Below are positions 22,714 to 26,392 of a stretch of 26,392 nt of DNA, piece by piece. Every line of letters starts with the position of its first letter. The first letter of the stretch is position 1. Made by a program: the position numbers and the translations under genes. The notes below the pieces were generated by a model. That model made no database searches. It was not told the origin of the DNA and saw nothing but the letters and a program-made list of their open reading frames with translations. Source of the stretch: CAYVQB01 sp964453985 (GTDB taxonomy: Bacteria; Babelota; Babeliae; Babelales; UASB340); contig CAYVQB010000012.1 of assembly GCA_964453985.1 (NCBI GenBank), forward strand, positions 1-26,392. The letters are read 5' to 3'.

Positions 22714-24781
22714 ACAATTTCTTTAATTTTTCAACAAGCTTTAAAGAATTATACAAAAACACTGATATTAAATTTCTAGAACTTGAAGGTATTGCACCCA
22801 GCAATCTAGATATATCAATAATGTCTAAACGCTACTTTAACGAACGAGTAACAGATATATCAGTAGATGACAATGCTAACCACCTGCAAGACGGACGATC
22901 TTTTGGAAATTATATTTCAGAGATGAGCAAAAGCCATTTAAAAATATTGGGATATCATGATCTACATAAGATATTATCTGTAGACTATGGCGAAAAAAAT
23001 GCTAACAATATATTAAAAGCTATATGGGAAGGTGACCTATATTTTCATGATAGCACTGCAATACAAGTTCCATATTGTTGGGCATACTCAGCTCTTTTTA
23101 TTTTAAACCAGGGTAACTATTGGGGGCAACTACAATCTACACCTCCAAAACGTGCTCGCTCATTTATTGACCAAGTAAAAGAAGTAACAATAGAAATAGC
23201 ACAATCTATTGCAGGAGCCGTTGCTATAGGCGATCTTTTTGTATGTTATTCTTACTTTATTCAAAAAGATAACTTGGATATAAAAGACCCTGCAGTAAGA
23301 AAAGAAATAGAAAACGATTTTCAATCTTTAGTTCATACATTAAACAAAAAGCTACGCCCTTCTCATCAATCTCCGTTTACAAACTTTTCTATATTTGACA
23401 GACCAAACCTTGAATTTTTATTTACAGATTTAAGATTTCCTGATGGATCAGCTCCAAATTTTGACATAGTTGAAGAAGTTCAAAAAATATTTTGTGATTG
23501 GTTCCAAAAAGGCGATCCTCATTCTGGATTTCCATATAGATTTCCAGTTGTCACCTTAAACTTAAGAATAGATGAAAAAAGAAATATTTTAGATAAAAAA
23601 GCATTAGATTATTATTCTAAAATTAACTTAGAAAAAGGCTGTTTTAATATTTACATATCTTCTGGCAACAAAATTGCAAGTTGTTGCAGACTTGTAAACG
23701 ATTTGGATATGGCTGGCTGTGATAGTTTTGGTAACGGCGGCATATCTTTGGGATCGCATAGAGTTGTAACGATTAACTTAGCAAGACTAGGTAACCGTGC
23801 TAATTCTTACGACGAACTTATTGAATTATTAAATATCCGCTTAGAAGAATCTAAAAATGCNNNNNNNNNNNNNNNNNNNNNNNNNNNNNNNNNNNNNNNN
23901 NNNNNNNNNNNNNNNNNNNNNNNNNNNNNNNNNNNNNNNNNNNNNNNNNNNNNNNNNNNNCTTACGACGAACTTATTGAATTATTAAATATCCGCTTAGA
24001 AGAATCTAAAAATGCGCTACTAGCACACAGAAAACTTCTAGAGCAAAGAAATAAAGATGGCTTCTTACAGTTCTTTAACTATGGCCTAATGCATATGAAC
24101 CGCCTATTTAGTACCTTTGGAATTACAGGTGTATATGAATGCATACAAGAACTTGGTTTTTCCATAACGTCTGAACACGGTAAAAGACTAGCTCATGATC
24201 TGCTTGATACAATTAAAAACTATTCAATAGAATGCAGCAAAAAATATGGTAATTCTTTTAACGTTGAACAAGTTCCAGCTGAAAGTCTTGCTGTAAAATT
24301 TGCAGCTAAAGATAAACTTATGTATAAAATGGAATACTCTCTTTATTCCAACCAATTTATACCGCTTTGGATAGATTGTGATATCGTAGATCGCGTTAAA
24401 CTTGATGGTGAGTTCTCTAAAGCTTTAACTGGTGGCGGAATATCACACCTTAATGTTGGAGAAAAGCTAACAAGCCCTAAGCAAATGGAAAGCCTTATCA
24501 AATATGCAGTAAAATGTGGTTGCGAGCACTTTGCTATAAATTATAACTTTTGTAAATGTGTAGACGGCCATGTATCTGTTGCTGGTCAAGCTAAAATTTG
24601 TCCGATTTGCAGCAAAGATATAGCTGATTATTACACAAGAATTATTGGATACTTTACTCCTGTTTCTGCTTGGAACTCTGGAAGACAAAAAGAACATAGA
24701 GCTAGAGTGTTTAAGAAAAATACTTTACAAGAAGATATCCTACAAATAAATAAAAAACAGGAAAAATCTAAAACTGTATAA
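22701..24781 (+). CDS. nrdD: Anaerobic ribonucleoside-triphosphate reductase (spans assembly gap)
   Basis: NrdD reduces ribonucleotides to deoxyribonucleotides using a glycyl radical. Before the gap come the Cys-bearing SCCRLVNDLDM and NGGISLGSHRVVTINLAR. After it come ISHLNVGE, a zinc site built from FCKCV and CPICS, and the radical region YYTRIIGYFTPVSAWNSG. The frame breaks at the 100-N gap only because 55 identical bases stand on both sides; collapsing gap and repeat (155 bases) restores one frame of 641 residues. That is near the size of the Thermotoga enzyme and lacks the N-terminal ATP-cone seen in E. coli NrdD. The start at 22701 was chosen over a GTG at 22653. It overlaps nrdG, and a strong terminator follows. 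Confidence 0.94.
23806..24015. other. Assembly gap flanked by an identical 55-bp overlap
   Basis: Bases 23861-23960 are 100 Ns. The 55 bases before (23806-23860) and after (23961-24015) are identical, and reading continues in frame when one copy and the Ns are removed. A 55-base exact overlap is what a de Bruijn assembler with k=55 leaves at contig ends. No sequence is probably missing. Confidence 0.92.
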
Positions 24782-24786
24782 TACAC

Positions 24787-24834
24787 TAAAAGAAAAAAGG
24801 CCTGGGTTTAAATATCCAGGCCTTTTTTCTTTTA
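24787..24834 (+). terminator. Intrinsic terminator after nrdD
   Basis: A perfect 19-bp inverted repeat (24787-24805 with 24816-24834) has the GC core AAGGCCTGG, a 10-base loop, and a T6 run then CTTTT on the descending arm. It starts 6 bases after the nrdD stop and closes the nrdG-nrdD transcript. A-rich and T-rich flanks make it potentially bidirectional. Confidence 0.95.
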
Positions 24835-24931
24835 AATAATCTTATATAGAAAATTCTTTAAAAATATAATATATTCTTATTCCCAAGTTGAATTAAATAT
24901 TTTTATTTCATAAACCCTAAGGAGACAAGGA

Positions 24932-25468
24932 ATGTTCAAATCTAAAAAAACTCTATTACCATTATTTATAGCCATGATTCTTTCTGCAAATTTATTTTGC
25001 ATGGAAGATAGCGATAGCAATATGGATATAGAAAACGAGCCAACAATCTGTGAACTTAGCTATAAATTTGTACCGGGCCTAGAAACAGGACTAAATCAAA
25101 CATATTCCCCAAAGCCCCCACATCGCAGAAGATTAAAGAAACATGCTAATAGAAAATCATTTTCAGCCCCAAAAGACAAAGACATCATAGTACAACTAAG
25201 CCTAACAGACGAAAGAAAAGAATTTTTACAAAAAGTAATGCCTTTCTTTCATGAAGCAAAAGATTATATAATGCATAATGATACTTTTAACATAACCTGT
25301 TTATGCTTTAATCACACGACAATCGGAGTTCTAAAAGAACAAATAGCACAAATAACAGGAATTCCCGCAATATATTTAGAAATCGTAGCAGAACAAATTT
25401 GCGAAGATGACGAAAAAGTATTAATTACATCGAAAACTGCCCCACTTTTATTAGAAATAGTAGGATAA
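24932..25468 (+). CDS. Secreted protein with a C-terminal ubiquitin-like domain
   Basis: A 178-residue protein. Residues 1-23 are a signal peptide (MFKSKKTLLPLFIAMILSA). A basic patch PPHRRRLKKHANRK lies at 62-75. Residues 118-178 line up with ubiquitin: TIGVLKEQIAQITGIP matches TIENVKAKIQDKEGIP with identical spacing, followed by an IV strand, EDDEKVL and a final LLLEIVG ending in a single glycine. Ubiquitin-like domains are typical of eukaryotes, so a host-directed effector or mimic is plausible. The terminal glycine makes conjugation worth asking about, but the usual diglycine is absent. An AAGGAGA SD is present. It is monocistronic between a terminator and a convergent gene. Confidence 0.72.
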   Translation: MFKSKKTLLPLFIAMILSANLFCMEDSDSNMDIENEPTICELSYKFVPGLETGLNQTYSPKPPHRRRLKKHANRKSFSAPKDKDIIVQLSLTDERKEFLQKVMPFFHEAKDYIMHNDTFNITCLCFNHTTIGVLKEQIAQITGIPAIYLEIVAEQICEDDEKVLITSKTAPLLLEIVG

Positions 25469-25514
25469 GAATAATAAAATAATTAAAATTTATAAAGAAA
25501 AAGTATCTTTAATA

Positions 25515-25952
25515 CTACTCAATATCACTATCATCCAGATCACTGCAAACATAAGACTGTCTTAAGGGTGAGGGTTTATTGACTCCATTACGACTAAACT
25601 CTTGTTTAAACCTAATAATACTATCTAACTTACCAAGAATGTCCTGATTCTTAGATTTTTCTTTCAACAAATTGCCCGCCTGCTCAAGTAATTCTTCAGG
25701 CAAGCCTTTAGTTACAATATCTGCACATATACTTAATAATTCCATATAATCAAAATTTTTTAATGCTCTTTTTCTGCGTAAATTTCTTAACTTAGTCTTA
25801 ATTGTATTAATATTAATACAATACTTTAAATGTTCTGCTTGAGACTTAGATATACATTCAAACTCAAGTCCATCCTCGAACATACATTGCAAATTAAAAG
25901 AATAAAAATTAAACAAAAGCAAAGCCCCGATAAAAATTTTAGATATTTTCAT
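25515..25952 (-). CDS. Small secreted helical protein of unknown function
   Basis: I do not recognise a family. The start at 25952 was chosen because AAGGGGGG lies directly upstream; it removes 26 residues of a longer frame and gives 145 residues. The leader MKISKIFIGALLLFNFYSF is a signal peptide. The mature part is mostly charged helix (IKTKLRNLRRKRALKNF, then LLEQAGNLLKEKSKNQD) with an acidic end (CSDLDDSDIE). It is convergent with the ubiquitin-like gene and divergent from uvrB. Confidence 0.65.
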   Translation of the reverse strand: MKISKIFIGALLLFNFYSFNLQCMFEDGLEFECISKSQAEHLKYCININTIKTKLRNLRRKRALKNFDYMELLSICADIVTKGLPEELLEQAGNLLKEKSKNQDILGKLDSIIRFKQEFSRNGVNKPSPLRQSYVCSDLDDSDIE

Positions 25953-26094
25953 AGCCCCCCTTAATAACAATATTTTGTATAAATACCCCAAAACATGAAG
26001 CCATATTCCAAAAAGTATTAAAAAAGGCAAGCCAAAGTAAATATTTTGCTATTTTTTTGAATAGCTCCCAATTTTGAGCTAAATTTGAATTACT

Positions 26095-26392
26095 ATGAAC
26101 AAAAATAATATTTTTAAACTTAAATTACCGTTCAAGCCATCTGGAGACCAGCCGCAGGCAATAAAAGAGCTGAATACAGCAAGGCCTCGCAAATCTGTGC
26201 TTTTAGGAGTCACAGGTTCTGGTAAAACCTTTACATTGGCCAATGTTATAGCAAAGCAAAACAAGCCCGTAATAGTACTTTCTCCAAACAAAACACTTGC
26301 AGCACAACTATATGAAGAGTTCTCATTATTCTTCCCTGAAAACAAAGTCTGCTATTTTGTTAGTTATTATGACTATTACCAACCAGAATCAT
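26095..26392 (+). CDS. uvrB: UvrABC excision nuclease subunit B (5' part)
   Basis: UvrB is the damage-verifying helicase of nucleotide excision repair. The first 99 codons are visible and the gene runs out of the window. The motifs are unmistakable: KPSGDQPQAIKEL, the Walker A LLGVTGSGKTFTLANVIA, SPNKTLAAQLYEEF and FVSYYDYYQPE. The SD is weak. The gene diverges from the small secreted protein gene at 25515-25952. Together with the photolyase it gives the cell light and dark routes for UV repair. Confidence 0.97.
   Translation, partial: MNKNNIFKLKLPFKPSGDQPQAIKELNTARPRKSVLLGVTGSGKTFTLANVIAKQNKPVIVLSPNKTLAAQLYEEFSLFFPENKVCYFVSYYDYYQPES

Noticed and set aside
26079..26345. 88-codon open frame on the minus strand
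   Set aside because: It lies antisense to the clearly conserved start of uvrB and has no recognisable motif.
1..26392. tRNA, rRNA, CRISPR arrays, transposases, riboswitches
   Set aside because: Reading both strands I saw no cloverleaf-like tRNA, rRNA segment, regularly spaced repeat, transposase motif or known riboswitch core. A tRNAscan/Infernal run would be the decisive check.

Overview
The window is AT-rich bacterial chromosome with tightly packed genes on both strands and Shine-Dalgarno (SD) starts. Lipid A, KDO and outer-membrane chaperone genes (lpxD, kdsB, skp) show a Gram-negative envelope. About half of the proteins begin with a signal peptide or signal anchor, and several look eukaryote-facing: a ubiquitin-like protein, a leucine-rich-repeat-like protein and a phytase-like protein. 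This mix suggests a host-associated bacterium such as a member of Candidatus Dependentiae (TM6/Babeliales). That placement is an inference from gene content, not a phylogenetic result.

Layout. (1) 1-1411: the end of an unknown gene, a strong terminator, then signal peptidase I (lepB). (2) 1420-5640, leftward: a MutS-family ATPase with a signal peptide, a membrane-anchored GNAT acetyltransferase and S-adenosylmethionine synthetase (metK) with a signal-like leader. A decayed second copy of the MutS-like 3' end lies between metK and the GNAT gene. (3) 5744-10199: secreted FKBP isomerase, secreted unknown protein, short photolyase, MazG-like pyrophosphohydrolase and two membrane proteins. (4) 10393-14809, rightward: 2-hydroxyacid dehydrogenase with a signal peptide overlapping kdsB, an SDR with a signal peptide, a phytase-like beta-propeller and a secreted cupin-like protein. 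(5) 14896-19049: comM overlapping acpS, an LRR-like secreted protein and a HerA-like ATPase. (6) 19130-22144: skp-lpxD-prs-pth with overlapping or closely spaced genes, and a terminator-like hairpin embedded in the start of lpxD. (7) 22261-24781: nrdG-nrdD (anaerobic ribonucleotide reductase), interrupted by a 100-N gap flanked by an identical 55-bp sequence. The gap looks like an unmerged contig overlap, and nrdD is continuous when it is collapsed. (8) 24932-26392: secreted ubiquitin-like protein, secreted unknown protein on the opposite strand, and the start of uvrB.

The most unusual theme is enzymes that normally work in the cytosol with ATP, acetyl-CoA or NAD(P) (MetK, MutS-like ATPase, GNAT, 2-hydroxyacid dehydrogenase, SDR) but that carry N-terminal export signals here, usually at the only start codon with a good ribosome-binding site. 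Together with signal peptidase, Skp and a secreted FKBP, this suggests a heavy investment in envelope or host-directed biochemistry. No tRNA, rRNA, CRISPR array, transposase or phage gene was recognised. No gene-free stretch exceeds about 300 bases; the longest, 141-424, holds a terminator and a promoter candidate.
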